Assembly (NCBI GenBank): GCA_947396885.1
Contig: OX377204.1
Span: forward strand, 5,890,001-5,954,000
Direction: 5' to 3'
DNA length: 64,000 nucleotides
From: Heligmosomoides polygyrus polygyrus
Lineage: Eukaryota > Nematoda > Chromadorea > Rhabditida > Heligmosomidae
Part shown: positions 21,579 through 32,977 of the stretch, piece by piece
Position numbering within the stretch: position 1 is the first letter of the stretch
How the letters are laid out: the number at the start of each line of letters is the position of its first letter
Made by a program: the position numbers and the translations under genes
The notes under the pieces: model-generated
What the model saw: only the letters and a program-made list of their open reading frames with translations
Told to the model about the DNA's origin: nothing
Database searches by the model: none

Positions 21579-21885
21579 TTCAGATTCGTGTTTAGCGACC
21601 TCGACTATCCTCAGGGCTGAAGCTTTGTGCCGCTTAAGGACATCCGCAAAAAATCGATAGTATCGATTAGTCCACTTCAGATACGTGTTCGGCGACCTCG
21701 ATTACCCCAAGGCTGGAGTTTCGTGCCGCTTGAACAACATCCCGAAAAATCGATAATATCGATCGATATCGAGTTGTCGACTTCAGATACGTGTTCGGCG
21801 ACCTCGATTACCCCAAGGCTGGAGTTTCGTGCTGCTTGAACGACATCCCCAAAAAATCGATAATATTGATCGAAATCGATTGCCT
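21579..21885 (+). repeat. Three ~100-bp tandem repeats with ATCGATAATATCGAT ends
   Basis: Units start with TTCAGATACGTGTTCGGCGA or a close variant at 21579, 21676 and 21782 (periods 97 and 106 bp). Each ends with a run of A and a self-complementary ATCGATAATATCGAT motif. They lie upstream of a Helitron-like terminus and may be its internal repeats. Confidence 0.85.
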
Positions 21886-22233
21886 CCCCTGTGTGAACGC
21901 CTCCCGTTGATGATCATCTAAATGCCCAGGCACGGTTGCCGACGTGTTCGGCACGTCTTCTGAATCCCTACGCACGTTGGACGACGTCTTCAGCACGTCT
22001 TCTGAATCCCTACGCTCCGCACTTGGTCCACATTCATATTCTGACGCGCTGTCCGCTGAATATGTCGTGAACTTGGGTGATCCGCCGCCATGTTGTAAGT
22101 TCGCCAGCAATCGCCTATGATTAAGCTCAAAGAATGCCCGGCTGGCATACGCCGCACTGTTGTAGGCATCTTTTGGCTTCAGTCCCCTTCGCCGTGACGG
22201 ACACGTGACATTAGCCGATTATATATAGTAGGA
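21886..22233 (-). mobile_element. Helitron-like element, 5' terminal region
   Basis: On the minus strand the element would begin TCCTACTATATATAATCGGC at 22233, preceded by A. This is the TC start and A|T context usual for Helitrons. The ~300 bp that follow match 53630-53944, and the terminus recurs at 63045. The 3' end (CTRR with hairpin) was not located. The tandem repeats at 21579-21885 may be inside it. Confidence 0.55.
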
Positions 22234-22616
22234 TTCAGTCATTCAATACGGTCTATAAGGTAGGCATTAAATAACACAACCTCACAGCACAATCTGCTGA
22301 AAACAATGAATTCGACCTCTAGATCTCCGACGAAAGGGAGAAAAACAAGTGCGAGTTAACTCTACTTCGCTTCTATAAAGTACGGGCATAGATCCTGCTA
22401 AACAAGTGAACGACCTTCGGCTCGTTTTGGAGTGCCATAGCTGTTAGTGTGGGTTAGTGCTGTGGGTAGAATTTGTTTGAGAAAATTTATTCAGAGAAAA
22501 TCGCTCCATACCAGAACAGAAAATACCATTCGCTTTCATTCACTTAGGGACTGCCGGCTTCCTAAAATTTTGTGCATTTCGTGAACCCATTTTAAACGCC
22601 ATCTTAAGAAGAAAAC

Positions 22617-25600
22617 CTACTTTGCAACACAACCGATATTCAGATCGAATGTGCTGAAATCCTGTTCTCTGAAGCATTGAGTTACCACGCATCCGTATCT
22701 CTTGACGCTAATCGCCGTTCTGTGCTAAATTAGGTCACTGGAATGAGCAATAAAATTATATATGATCTACTGAAAGTCGAGAAAATTTAATTGTTTTTGC
22801 AACAAATACATTCATTTTCCATAATAAGAGACAAGGCTTAGTTCTCTTATAACAATTATGCAGAGAGCGGTTATTTGGTAGGTGGATCAATTTTGAAAAT
22901 GAAATCCGTGAAAGTATGAACTAAGAAAACGAGAAGGTAGTGTACTATGAAAAATCACCATCTGAAATAGAGCTGTGAGTTTTCATAGGAAAGTGCTTTC
23001 CTACCTCATAAGCTGTTCTCCTAGCATCATTTGCGCTTGCGAGCAAGACTTGTCTTGTTGCATCTACTATATTATCTTCACGGGTTATAAACGTTCTAAA
23101 AAGTAAGAACGTTCTTAATGAAAATCTGACTTTAATGGCAGTATCAGTAAAAGATTTGGAGGTGTAAACACTAACCCAGTCTTCTTAACATGTATGTAGT
23201 CGCTTCCCTCATCAGGCACCATGTCATACTTATTGAAGCGCTCCGCTGCCCGATACAAGGCCTCGTCGAACTCCTATAACATCACCAAGCATGTTTATTG
23301 TATACAGCGCACAATATCTGATATTAATAATCTCAAACTTATCTCTTCTTGAAACCTCGGCATTGTTGTGAGTTGTCAGTTAGCGCATACTGTGCCACAC
23401 GAGGTTTTCAGGTGGATCTTTATTTCGCAGGACCTGACGCGTATCGACTTCACGTCGTCTTCAGAGGCCTGAACGTGATGCATAGGTTAAAATTGCACTC
23501 TACCCCACCAAGCGCTTAACTGCTCTAGCATTTTCGACCACCTACGACCACAGCTAGAGTCCAAGCGGAAGAAACGAATCCACCAACTGGATACAGGGCC
23601 GATGCGCCCATGACGCACACTGTGTATCACTGTCTCGACCGGTCGTCTACAGTTCACAATGAGGCACAAATGGCAAGAAGTCACTCGGCACAGAATTTAC
23701 TCGTTTTGGTTATTCATCATTGGATTACTGGCAAAAATCCGGAATAGCTCCAACATTTTTCTCGCGGAAATATCCCCCTCAATGATAGTAATGGTAGCTT
23801 AGGAGATTGCTCGAAGATAGGAGCAATTTATCAGGTTGAACGTCTGGCACGTAACGCAAAATATATCGGGGAAACGGGAAGGGCACTAGGAATACGCCTA
23901 AGGGAACATCTATCTGGGAAACGACGTGGATTGCTCACCAACCCACTTGAAAGCATTGGATTGATGCTCATAACGGCAATGATTACGAGGTGAAATGCAC
24001 AATTTTGGCCATTGAGGGAGATATTACCGCGAGAAAAGCGTTAGATGCATTCTGCATTTTCGCAAGAAATCCACTGATGACCAACCGAAATGAGTGCCTT
24101 TCTGTGACGAGTGACATCTTACCATTTGCGCCTCATTGTGAACTCTAGATGACCGGTCGTGACAGTGAGCACAGTGTGCTCATTCGTCTCTACTGGTCAA
24201 TTTACGTGGGCGAATCGGCCCTGCGGGGATCCATTGGTAGATTCGTTTTTTCTATTTGGTCTTTAGCTGTGGTCGTAGGTGTAGGTCGAAAATGCTAGGG
24301 CAGTTAAGACGCTTGGTGGGGTAGAGTGCATTTCTAACTTATGCACCACGTTCAGGGCTCTGAAGACGACGTGAAGTCGAAACGCGTCAGGCCCTGCGAA
24401 ATAAAGATTCACCTAAAAAAAACCTCGTGTGGCACAGAATCTGATATGAATGCTTTAAAGGAAGGTAGATAAACCTACTTTCCTATATGCTCCTGTTCTA
24501 GTGTTCGTAAGGGCTATTACCGCTATCATTTACTAAACAAACCGTTGATTACCCTTCTCGCAATTCTTCTTTACGTAACATAGTCAATATATTTAGAGTT
24601 CAAGGTTTGTTAACTATGCTATGCCCAATGATAGAAGAAAGAATCTTGAACACGGATCAGTTTTATGCGTTTGCTGTAGTGTTTTATGCTTATTAATTTA
24701 TCAAAAGGTGCGTGTAAAGCGCAGTCGGAGGAGGCGCCGGCTGTCGCGTGCACCCGAGGTACCAGTTTTCTGGTTCGAATTTCCCGCCCCGGCCAACCAA
24801 GCCTTCCATCCCTCCGGGGTCGGTGAATTGTTAGCAGACTTGTCTAGGAAAGATAAAGCGCTGACTTGTTCATCCGCTGGCCACCGCAAGTCATTGCATG
24901 GCCAAATACGCATTCAAATCGCCTCCACTACATCCCGTAAAAGTAGAATGCGTGGCGCATCCCAAAGGAGATTGAGTAACGCCGTCCTTTATTCTTTTTT
25001 AATTTAAATTGTTTTGTTCATTGTTGTTTTACATGAATATTGCTAAACGGTTATCTGCGTGGCTCTCAACGTACAAAATAAATAAATAAATAAATTATTC
25101 CGTCATTCGGACCTATTGCAAAGACGTTTTGGGGGCTTGTTTTTTTAATGGCCTCACTTTCTCCACGTGACATATGCCTATGAGTCGTTGTTGACGAAGG
25201 AGAAGACTCACCAGCATGGGAGCAAGCTGGTGGACTATGGCAACAATGTCTTGTTTCACAAAATCTGTCACATCGTTACAAATTGTAAGACCTGAAATGC
25301 AGGTTGTGACTAAATAGGAACGAAAGACTTCTACCTGTAGAACGTGTATTAACCGAAGCTGTGCCTTATGTTACTCACCATTGGCCAAGCTGAAGGTTGA
25401 AGTTGCTAGGAGAATACTAACCACCTGGAAAAGCTGTTCTGAGAAAACCAAGCTCTGTCAAGGAGTGATCTTGTGTCGAGTTCTATGTGTTGTAGTAGAG
25501 ATGTTCCATGCCTAGTATTGATTGCCAGTACCAGTTGTCCTTTGCACTTTCGAATTTCGTATGCTAGAGGTCTCCGCGCGAACGTTTCCCGCGCTACCGT

Positions 25601-25838
25601 AACCCGAAGCCTATATAAGGCGAGTCCCCAGTAATGAGTCATTCATTCGACGTCTGTCTTGGCCCCGAGTGGCCGGAGATAAACTCGTCTTCAAAGCGAA
25701 CGTGCTCTCCGGCCATCCCAACGGGTAGACAACGTTGACTGTTCTTTAAATTGGAGAAACTGTGCTATGAAGATTAAGCTCTTAAAAAAAGGAAGAAACT
25801 GAGAGTAAGTAGCTTACGTTACAGCACAAAGAGGCCAT
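22617..25838 (-). CDS. Gene B: small secreted protein, paralogue of gene A
   Basis: Six minus-strand exons: 25818-25838, 25379-25424, 25212-25291, 23176-23273, 23005-23095 and 22617-22724. They chain in phase to a 147-aa product. The start exon is 21 nt and exon 2 is hydrophobic (VVSILLATSTFSLA), together a signal peptide. Landmarks shared with gene A are ICNDVTDFVKQDI, EFDEALYRAAERF, DYIHVKKTG, NIVDATRQVLL and the ending YGCVVTQCF...IGCVAK. Exons 1, 3 and 4 have exactly the lengths seen in gene A. A Penelope-like insert (23390-24437) and a SINE (24707-24994) enlarge the third intron. Splice signals are normal (GTAAGC, GTGAGT, GTTAGT, GTAGGA). The molecular function is unknown. The gene is probably active, since both sites and frame are preserved. 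Confidence 0.8.
23390..24437 (+). mobile_element. Penelope-like remnant: GIY-YIG endonuclease between inverted terminal arms
   Basis: The arms 23390-23698 and 24099-24437 are inverted copies of each other (about 310-340 bp). Their outer ends read CTGTGCCACACGAGG. The centre encodes, on the plus strand near 23840-23925, YIGETGRALGIRLREHLSGK, the GIY-YIG nuclease signature of Penelope-like elements, with stops downstream. The RT is missing. Terminal arms in inverted orientation and hammerhead-like motifs in them fit this element class. It lies inside an intron of gene B. Confidence 0.83.
24353..24396 (+). ncRNA. Hammerhead-ribozyme-like motif in a Penelope terminal arm
   Basis: CTGAAGA (24360-24366) fits the CUGANGA box. 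GAC and GTC form a short helix II around GTGAA. GAAAC follows at 24379-24383, then GCGTC as a minimal helix III and cleavage triplet. CAGG at the 5' side pairs with CCTG at the 3' side for helix I. The inverted copy at 23428-23471 has GATAC in place of GAAAC and is probably dead. Known Penelope elements carry such ribozymes; activity here is untested. Confidence 0.5.
24707..24994 (+). mobile_element. tRNA-derived SINE copy
   Basis: Full-length plus-strand copy with A box GCGCAGTCGG and B box GGTTCGAATTTCC. Flanked by TTAATTTA at 24693-24700 and 24999-25006. Located in an intron of gene B. Confidence 0.9.
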
Positions 25839-25844
25839 CACGCT

Positions 25845-26430
25845 ATGACACTGAGCAGAGTGCTTTCGGCATCCTATCTTATAGAAGGTTTGGTGACAGC
25901 GTATCAACGAGTTCGTTACCTTTTACCATTCTTTCGATTTTCCCCTTAATTTAACCGTTATGAAAAGAGCTATGAATCAAAGCGGTGAATATTACATTTT
26001 GGATAGAAGTGTCTTACTTGAAGTGTACTTTCCCGCTACTGAAGAGGCACTACCCCTAATTACTTCCCTATCGTACATGCGGCATTTGCGATAGAGCGTG
26101 CCCTTGCACTTCATGAAATGGGAACCTTCATATTATGTTTCAATGATAGCACAACATTTTGTGTTAATAAGGAGTTAAAGGAGTACGATTATAAGTCTTT
26201 CTCGAGCATATGAGCACGGAATATCCTCTTAATTAAGTCAGTGTTGCAGATAGAGTATGATATCTCAAAGCTTCATCCCCTCTGCGTTTGACGTTAAATC
26301 TTAGTACGCACTTCTTGACTTGTTCTTTTTATTCATGTAAGACTGAATCAAATCAAACGTCGCGGAACCACAAACGCCCAATTCTTTATGGCAGTAAGAT
26401 AGACGTGATATGATTTTTTGAAGAATTCTA
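25845..26430. other. Unrecognised stretch upstream of gene B
   Basis: Would contain the gene B promoter on the minus strand. No distinct motif was identified. Confidence 0.3.
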
Positions 26431-26432
26431 CA

Positions 26433-27062
26433 TTATTTACCACATGGCGCATGTAGACAATTCTGGGTACTTTTTCCTGATAGACAAAAAGAAGAAAAAA
26501 GTAGTTTCGAGTGACATGCTTTGTCAAATGCTTCGAAAAATCGAAATAAATGACGACAATAGGGATTCCTTTTTTTAGGGTAGTGGCCAGTCATGAATGC
26601 AATCAAACGTTTGTATAGTAGTTGATGCTCCAATAATAGTCACGTTGTTCCAAAGGTATCAGTTTATTATTATTAGTCCACGAGACTAACTTATCCCTTA
26701 TGATTTTTTTCTGAAACTTTGGTCGGATGGAGATTAGTTCAAAGAGAAGTGTTCTTTTTTCGGAATTGCAGTTATAAAGGTTTCTTTCCATATAAACACT
26801 AAAGTTGCATTTAGAATTATTGCAAGAGGTGTATAGTATAGTACCTCTGCATATTTCCTATATTCAATTTGAGATATACCATCGTAATTGAACAAGAGCA
26901 CTTTAGCTTTTTCGGTACTCTTAACACTTCCTCAGGAGAAATCCTAATTTTATCAGAATTTCTGGAAGGTTGGGATGAAAAAGAGGAACTTACGCTTAGC
27001 CCGATGTTGTTGCATATTTTCATGTCATCTTTACTATCTACTAACACCAGATTCTTCAACAT
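26433..27062 (-). pseudogene. Degenerate CR1/Jockey-like LINE reverse transcriptase
   Basis: Minus-strand pieces in different frames follow the order of a CR1/Jockey RT. First ISPEEVLRVPKKLKCS (27062-26817), then KKIIRDKLVSWTNNNKLIPLEQ (26791-26603), then FEAFDKACHSKLLF (26633-26433), the usual FxKAFDKVxHxxLL block. Stops and a frameshift separate them, and the catalytic end is absent. The clade assignment is from pattern memory only. Confidence 0.55.
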
Positions 27063-27064
27063 CT

Positions 27065-27590
27065 ATTAAGAATTGATGGTAGATCGGACGTATAAGCTGG
27101 AAACAGAATTAGAGAAAGTACTGCTCTTCGAGAAAAAGCATGTTTCACAAAATTCTTACAGAAAGAGCTGTTAGAACTTTAGCTTAAGAACTCTTCATAC
27201 TTAATGCGCTCACTAGTACTGCACTACCAGCAAATGAAATTTCGACACTTCGCCCTTGTCATATGGAGCGGTGGTGTGGTCCTCCTTGTTGATACTTTCC
27301 TCGATAAATTGAAACAAACTACACCGCAGCATACCTTTTATCTACGATAAATTTAGAGATGGTTGGCACAACTGAGACTCTTCCGATCTTCTCTATTGGC
27401 AAGCTTTAGCTGCTTAGCAGCTTGTTCAGGCCTTTAATAACATTACATCTAGTGAATACCATCATCAAAACATACAATAATAACGGTAAACACTAACCAA
27501 GCGCCAAGCGGGACTCACTAAAAGAGCCTCACCACAGCGATTTTCCTTAAAAAGTTACTGTAAAGAACATTGTCGCTGATCTTCTTAATC
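27065..27590. other. Unrecognised stretch
   Basis: No splice-consistent exon or known repeat seen. Confidence 0.3.
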
Positions 27591-27593
27591 ACT

Positions 27594-27890
27594 ACATGAT
27601 AAACCTCAGCTCATCGGCCTGCTCACCCCTAATGCTAATTTCGGGGTTCAGCTTCTTTATTGCAAGGGCTTCGAGCAGTTTCATTTCAAGCGGGGTTATC
27701 AGTGAGTGGTGTAATACGTTAACTTTAATTGCAGGAGGGTCTTCATAAGTGTGGTGGAGGGAACGGTGTCGCGAAGAGCTGTTTGTAGGTCAACGGTAAC
27801 AACCACATCCTTGTATGAGTGTGCATTGATGTGTAAATTAATGGGGTATTTGTGAAACGAATAGCACGAATAGCCGTGATAAGGCACGAT
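27594..27890 (-). pseudogene. Possible Penelope-like endonuclease C-terminal fragment
   Basis: The minus strand reads ITPLEMKLLEALAIKKLNPE near 27690-27630. This resembles the LEALxIKxxxPxIN tail after a GIY-YIG domain. The preceding residues (27887-27699) are open but not recognised. Short and uncertain. Confidence 0.35.
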
Positions 27891-28004
27891 GGTTGCATTG
27901 GGAACGTTCTGAAGAAATGTGAGTTAGGAGCGTTGCATTATTGAGCTATAACGTATTTGATTGCTAGTAAGCAAAACAAATTAGTGTAAAAAGATAGCAT
28001 AATA

Positions 28005-28927
28005 TTAGGTCGTTACCTAAGTTCTGTCGTTTTTTGACCTTTAACCTCAAATGTAAATATCTGGGCCCAAACATAACTTTACTAGTCGAAATAAAAACCA
28101 TTACAATCTACACGTCTTTGCCAATGAGTTTCTTGTTTACTTATTTTAGTAGCATAGAACTCCGGAGATCTAGAAGCGATGAATTCTTCGAGAGCATATT
28201 CTGTCGGTTCCTGAAGTAATTTCCGCAAAGGAAGCCGTCGGGACTTTGGAAAAAGTGTTAGTCTGGAGACGATAGTTCGGGCAAATGCGGTGGACGGTCG
28301 AGTGTTTTGTATCCCAAAGAGTGGAGCTCCTGCTTGTTGATCATCGATACGTGCCCTAGCATTGTCGCGCAAAAGCATTGGTCCCCTTCTGTAGATCAGC
28401 GCTGGGTAGATTTGATGGAGCTTCTTGTGCACCTCGTCCAGCTTCTGACAGTACTTTTCCGCCGTGATTGTTTCGTCAGGTTTGAGAACGCTATAGTGGA
28501 TTAAGTCGGTGGCACACGACCAAACCGTCACCATCACATTCTCCTGGTGAATACTCGGCTTTGAACAGTGTTTAGGTGCTTCGTTAGTATCCAACCATTG
28601 AGCACTTCGTCGTTGATTGTCGTAGACAATTCATTTTTGGTCACAAGTCACAATTCGCTCCAGAAACGGGTCGTTTTTGTTGCGTAGAAGGAGAGCTGAC
28701 GATACTTGCAAACGGCGAGCTCGAAGGGCGAATCTGCTCTCGAGGAATTCATGGCTTCTAAATCTCCGGAGTTCTATGCTACTAGAGTAAGTAAACAAAT
28801 ATCTCGTTAGCAAAGATATGTAGATTGTAATGGTTTTTATCTCGCCTAATAAAGTTATGCTTGAGCCAAGACTACTTACATTTGAAGTTAGAGGTCAAAA
28901 CACAGCAGAACTTAGGTAACGACCTAA
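28005..28927 (-). mobile_element. Rearranged fold-back mariner element
   Basis: Outer ends are 22-bp inverted repeats (TTAGGTCGTTACCTAAGTTC...) flanked by TA on both sides. The left part encodes mariner transposase on the minus strand. It includes CDQK followed by a stop where CDEKW is expected, then WLDTNEAPKHCSKPSIHQ and the end EEFIASRSPEFYAT...CNGFYFD. From about 28740 to 28927 the plus strand carries a second, inverted copy of the same 3' end (ASKSPEFYATRVSKQ). So the element has two 3' ends facing outwards and no 5' end. Confidence 0.86.
28082..28594 (-). pseudogene. mariner transposase, C-terminal part
   Basis: Open frame of 170 codons from DTNEAPKHCSKPSIHQ to the terminal CNGFYFD. 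Mariner enzymes use a DD34D triad. The first Asp would lie upstream in CDQK, before the stop. The DNARA block (RGPMLLRDNARA) holds the second. The region that should hold the third Asp is scrambled. Inactive. Confidence 0.85.
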
Positions 28928-29090
28928 TAGAAAAGAGGAACTGCTTAAAAAATAAGAATTGAATCAGGTGGAGGTTATCGCAGAGCAGTTAAGAAAAAAA
29001 TTACAGAAGAATTGACTAACGAATGAAGACGTCCTTCAGTTGGGTGGTTTCTGACGACCATTGGTCGAGAGATCTATCTCCATTTTCCAA

Positions 29091-29170
29091 GTATGTATTC
29101 AAATCGCCTCCACGATATACCGTAGAAGTAGAATGCGTAGCGCATCCGCCGTCCTTTATCTTTGTCCTTT
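29091..29170 (+). mobile_element. SINE 3'-end fragment
   Basis: Matches the last ~80 bp of the SINE (AAATCGCCTCCACGATATAC ... GCCGTCCTTTATC). Confidence 0.75.
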
Positions 29171-29199
29171 CATTGCAAGTTATTATATCTAATTATTTG

Positions 29200-29455
29200 A
29201 GCGCGTGTGGCACAGCCCAATTCGAATTCTCCGCCCAGGCCAACCAAACCTTCCATCCCTCCGAGCTCGGTGATTTTGTAACAGACTTTCCCGGAAAGGT
29301 AAGAGTACGGACTTGTTCATCGGCTAGCCACCGCAAGTTCTATGGCTGGAAACGACGCATTCAGGTCGCCTCTACAGCATCCCTTTGAAGTAGAATGCGA
29401 AGCGCATCCCAAAACTAATTGAGTGACACTGTCCTTTGTCCTTTTATTCTTTATC
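29200..29455 (+). mobile_element. tRNA-derived SINE copy with A-to-B box deletion
   Basis: The head GCGCGTGTGGCACAG jumps directly to ATTCGAATTCTCCGCCCAGG, losing about 45 bp between the promoter boxes. The rest is family-like, ending in TCCTTTGTCCTTTTATTC. Confidence 0.8.
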
Positions 29456-30059
29456 TCCCTCCTTATTGTTCCACAAAGTGTGGCAGTTTCAGATGAATGC
29501 ATCGTCGGGTGACCGTAACCTCAACACAATATTGCGTTTGTAATCGGTGTGATCCCAGCGGGAGATATGTAGCGTATAGACGACAACAGCGGGAAAGTAT
29601 TAAAAACTGCATCGAAACCATAAGTGCAATGAAATGCCACTCATCCGCTGTATGAAAGGAGTGTTGAGCATATAGCTAGCACTCCCGAACCGCTGATGAC
29701 AACGTCCTGTAGCGCGGTGATCCTGGTTCGTTTGTAGCCTTTAGCATCTTGGATTCCATATTGCTTGTGCGTATAAATAAAGTAAAAGTTAAAATCGATG
29801 GCAACTAAATATTAGGTTCGTTCTTCAGACGAACCTTTTCGTTATATAACCTCCCCGGTAGCATCAGTGAAGAAAGAGACGCAACAGGTTTTTCTGGATT
29901 TGTATAGTCTCCAAAATAATCAAACAAAACGTTTCAATTAATTTTTAAAAAGTTTTTGATGAAAAATATTTTAAGTCATTAAGCTTCATTATTATTGTTT
30001 TTATTATCGTATTTATTCATTTTTATAGCCATATTGATATTCTGTCAAAAAAATTATCC
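29456..30059. other. Unrecognised stretch
   Basis: No gene or repeat assigned. It contains a GTAGCGCGGTGATCC...GGTTCG string near 29710-29735, too weak for a tRNA call. Confidence 0.3.
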
Positions 30060-30072
30060 ATTTATAATAATA

Positions 30073-30368
30073 AAGGATAAAGGATAAAGGACGGCGTTAC
30101 TCAATCCTTTCTGGGATGCGCCAGCGCATTCTACTTCTACGGGATGTCGTGGAGGCGACATGAATGCGTATTTGGCCATACAATGACTTGCGGTGGCCAG
30201 CCGATGAACAAGTCAGCGCTTTATCCTTCCCAGACAAGTCTGGTACCAATTCACCGACCCCGAAGGGATGGAAGGCTTGGTTGGCCTGGGCGGGAAATCC
30301 GAACCAGGAACCTGGTATCGGGTGCACGCGACAGTCGCGCCTCCTCCGACTGCGCTGCACGCGCCCTT
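30073..30368 (-). mobile_element. tRNA-derived SINE copy, intact, 13-bp target-site duplication
   Basis: Full-length minus-strand copy. ATTTATAATAATA at 30060-30072 is repeated exactly at 30369-30381. The tail on the plus strand is AAGGATAAAGGATAAAGG. Confidence 0.95.
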
Positions 30369-30381
30369 ATTTATAATAATA

Positions 30382-31168
30382 TACATAATAAACAATATAC
30401 GTTTATATTATTTATTATATTGCATACAATATTTATCTATTTATTATTTATTTTCTAATTTAGCACAATTACTATTAAAGCATTAAGTTTACATACAACC
30501 AGCTGACTCCAGCCTTCGCTTTCTTTCAAATAATCCAACTGTAGCACACCATTCGTTATCACAAAGATTAACTCTTATCCTACTGCAACTGTAGTATACT
30601 GTTCGTTAAACTTAAAGCCCCTTCTGTTGCTAATGTGCCACCGAAGGTTTGCCGACACGTTTTCTCTCTCTCTGAATTCTTTTTTTTCTCACAATTAACA
30701 CAGCAGCCTCTTCCAAACTTCAAAGCTATAGCAGAAGCAGCGTCGGCTGGTTTTCACGTATCGACTGACGGGACGCAGCATTCTTCCATTGTGATTTGGA
30801 TGCAGGCACAGCTACATACCGAAAGTGGAATGATTCAAGAGACTTTTTTTTAGTCGTGAAATGGCTGCTAGTGGGGTTCTAAGCTGTTACGACTAATGTT
30901 ACATACTAATGCTATATATACTAATGTTACAACAAGACCTTCGAGGAGTTGTGGATTACGTTCAAGAACTCAACAATGAACAGAAAAGAGTTGCGGGTGG
31001 CCGTTGTTCAGGAGCTGACCAACCACTGTGGGCTTCACTCAGGAGGACGCCAACCAGAAGGTCACTGAAGATGTGGCCCGAAGGGAGAGTCTCATTCATC
31101 CACGTCTTTCTCCATCCGAGGGTGAACTAGCAGTCTCTCGGCTGTCTCACAAGGTCAGTTGGATTGCC
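30382..31168. other. Unrecognised stretch
   Basis: AT-rich to about 30620, then short open frames (30635-30853, 30909-31130) with no recognised domain. Confidence 0.3.
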
Positions 31169-31171
31169 TTA

Positions 31172-32110
31172 GGCCTATGGTATACTCCACGTCGCTCCAG
31201 CGACGGGGGCGGGGCAACTGTCAATGACGCGCCTTCGCTGCAGTTGCGGACGGCGCAGTGGAGCGCGGTTGTTAGTTGACGCGCCGTCGCTCCCGCGACG
31301 CGTCGCAGAGGGGTGTTATACATCCGAGTGGAAGGAGCGGAACGTACTCCCTGCGACGAGCGATGGGCAGCGATAGTCGCGGAGGGGGGAGTGCTTGCCG
31401 TGCCCTAACCTGTACACTTCCGCTCACTTATTTCGACACATCCTTGGTTCGTGACCGTACCACAGTGATTTCAACACATCTGGTGATGTTTTGGTAGTCA
31501 TGTGATGTCTGTGTTGTTCTCCTCGTATGGTTTCCCTCATGGCTAGGCTCATTTCGGGCTTTTTTCTTCTGTGAACTTCCTCGCCGGCACAGAAATCCAC
31601 ATTTCTGTAACGGACAAGTCACAGCCTTTCACATGTCCGGCACAGAAATGTGCCAAAAACACTCGCTTTGAAAAAATTGGGCCTCAACTGGAAAGATTCG
31701 TGCTGGACATCTCACGAGAACCCTCTAGTGTCGTGTCGAGCGCAGAAACGTCGGTTTCGGTGCCTGCGGGTGGAATCGGGAGAAATGCATGAGTGAGCAC
31801 AGGCATGGCGGAAACCCCCTAGCAAAACACGACATTGACGAAATACCTTTGAAAACAACAATCCTACAACGGCATATGGACCAGAAGGCGATAAAACAGG
31901 AAAAACGCGAAATCATGAACGAAACGGTGGACAAAACAAGGAATCTGAGAAAAAGGGCACTGAATCAGCTGATTCGCTAAAATTCTGCAAAAGACTCCGT
32001 CTGCAGAACTGCTTGAACTATGTCAGCCTCAACGATGGCGACGGCTCGCGAGCCGTCGCATCGCTGTGCACTCCCGCGTCGCTGCAGCGGGCGGGAGTAT
32101 ACCATAGGCC
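31172..32110. mobile_element. PIF/Harbinger-like non-autonomous element (939 bp)
   Basis: Terminal inverted repeats GGCCTATGGTATACTC and its complement, flanked on both sides by TTA, the 3-bp target typical of PIF/Harbinger. The ends are GC-rich (GTCGCTCCAGCGACG; GTCGCTGCAGCGGGC). The interior has short frames but no transposase. An internal GAGGGGTGTTATAC at 31309 also occurs inside the element at 56158-56484. Confidence 0.85.
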
Positions 32111-32244
32111 TTACTCCCCTTTTCGTCTCATTCTACCACTTGCTCCTGGAGATTCTGTAACTTGAAACGATCCTTGGGCGGGTAATTTCCCCAACTCCTT
32201 TTGTCTTCTCCAGGCTCTGAGAAGGACGATTACGTCGAGACGTA

Positions 32245-32350
32245 GGCCGAATAAAGAAGTACACCAATCTTGGCTCAACAGATTTACACGAGATTCTACA
32301 GAACAAATAAAAATATGCCAAGATTCAACGACAGCCGAACATGGAACATG
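32245..32350 (+). mobile_element. Penelope-like terminal fragment
   Basis: GCCGAATAAA...CAATCTTGGC and ATGCCAAGATTCAACGACAG match the terminal arm region of the Penelope remnant at about 44369-44466. Confidence 0.55.
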
Positions 32351-32975
32351 TTACAACAATGTCTCGTTGAAATCAAAACTTCAACGCCAAGCGTGCAGAG
32401 CTAAGATTTTGACTTTATTCTTAGAACAGCGATCGAATGAGCCCAAATAGATAAACACTAAAAATTACTAAATATTAAACAAATAAATAATTACTAAAAT
32501 TCGAAGTAATCAAGCGAAGAATCCATTTTTTTCCATCCATTTTCTGAAGTTCAACAAAAGGATATACGTGATCGAGAAATTATCGAACAAACGGTTTTTG
32601 GCTATCGACCTTGATCGTAATTCGATTTCGATTTATGGCAGGTAGTGCCTAGTTCATGCATTGCAGAGAATGTCGTACAATCTTTGAACAACTTTTATTA
32701 GCGCACATATTCGAACTCGAAGAATTTAGAAATGCTTTATCGCGGTGTTCGAATTCAAAGAATATTGAAGCTGTGCTTCTTCGACATGTCCGAATTCGAT
32801 GAAATTTTTTTTACATAAGTTTCTTCAAAGTTGAACAATGGTCAGTTTGCAACATTTTACGATTTTTCAATAATTCAATAGAGAATGGAGGTGAACTGTT
32901 AAGGACCTATGGTTTCTACTGAATACCACTTAGACGGCTCGAAAAATGTGGCCACGTCGAAACACGCAGATAATA
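32351..32975. other. Unrecognised AT-rich stretch
   Basis: Nothing identified. If gene C has a separate start exon it could lie here or further upstream. Confidence 0.3.
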
Positions 32976-32977
32976 TA

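Noticed and set aside
24707..24994. Open frames recurring in all SINE copies (for example SFPDKSGTNSPTP)
   Set aside because: They are chance translations of the repeat. Copies carry different indels, and the pol III boxes and tail explain the sequence.
29710..29740. tRNA-like GTAGCGCGGTGATCC...GGTTCG
   Set aside because: The boxes are too close together and no cloverleaf can be drawn.
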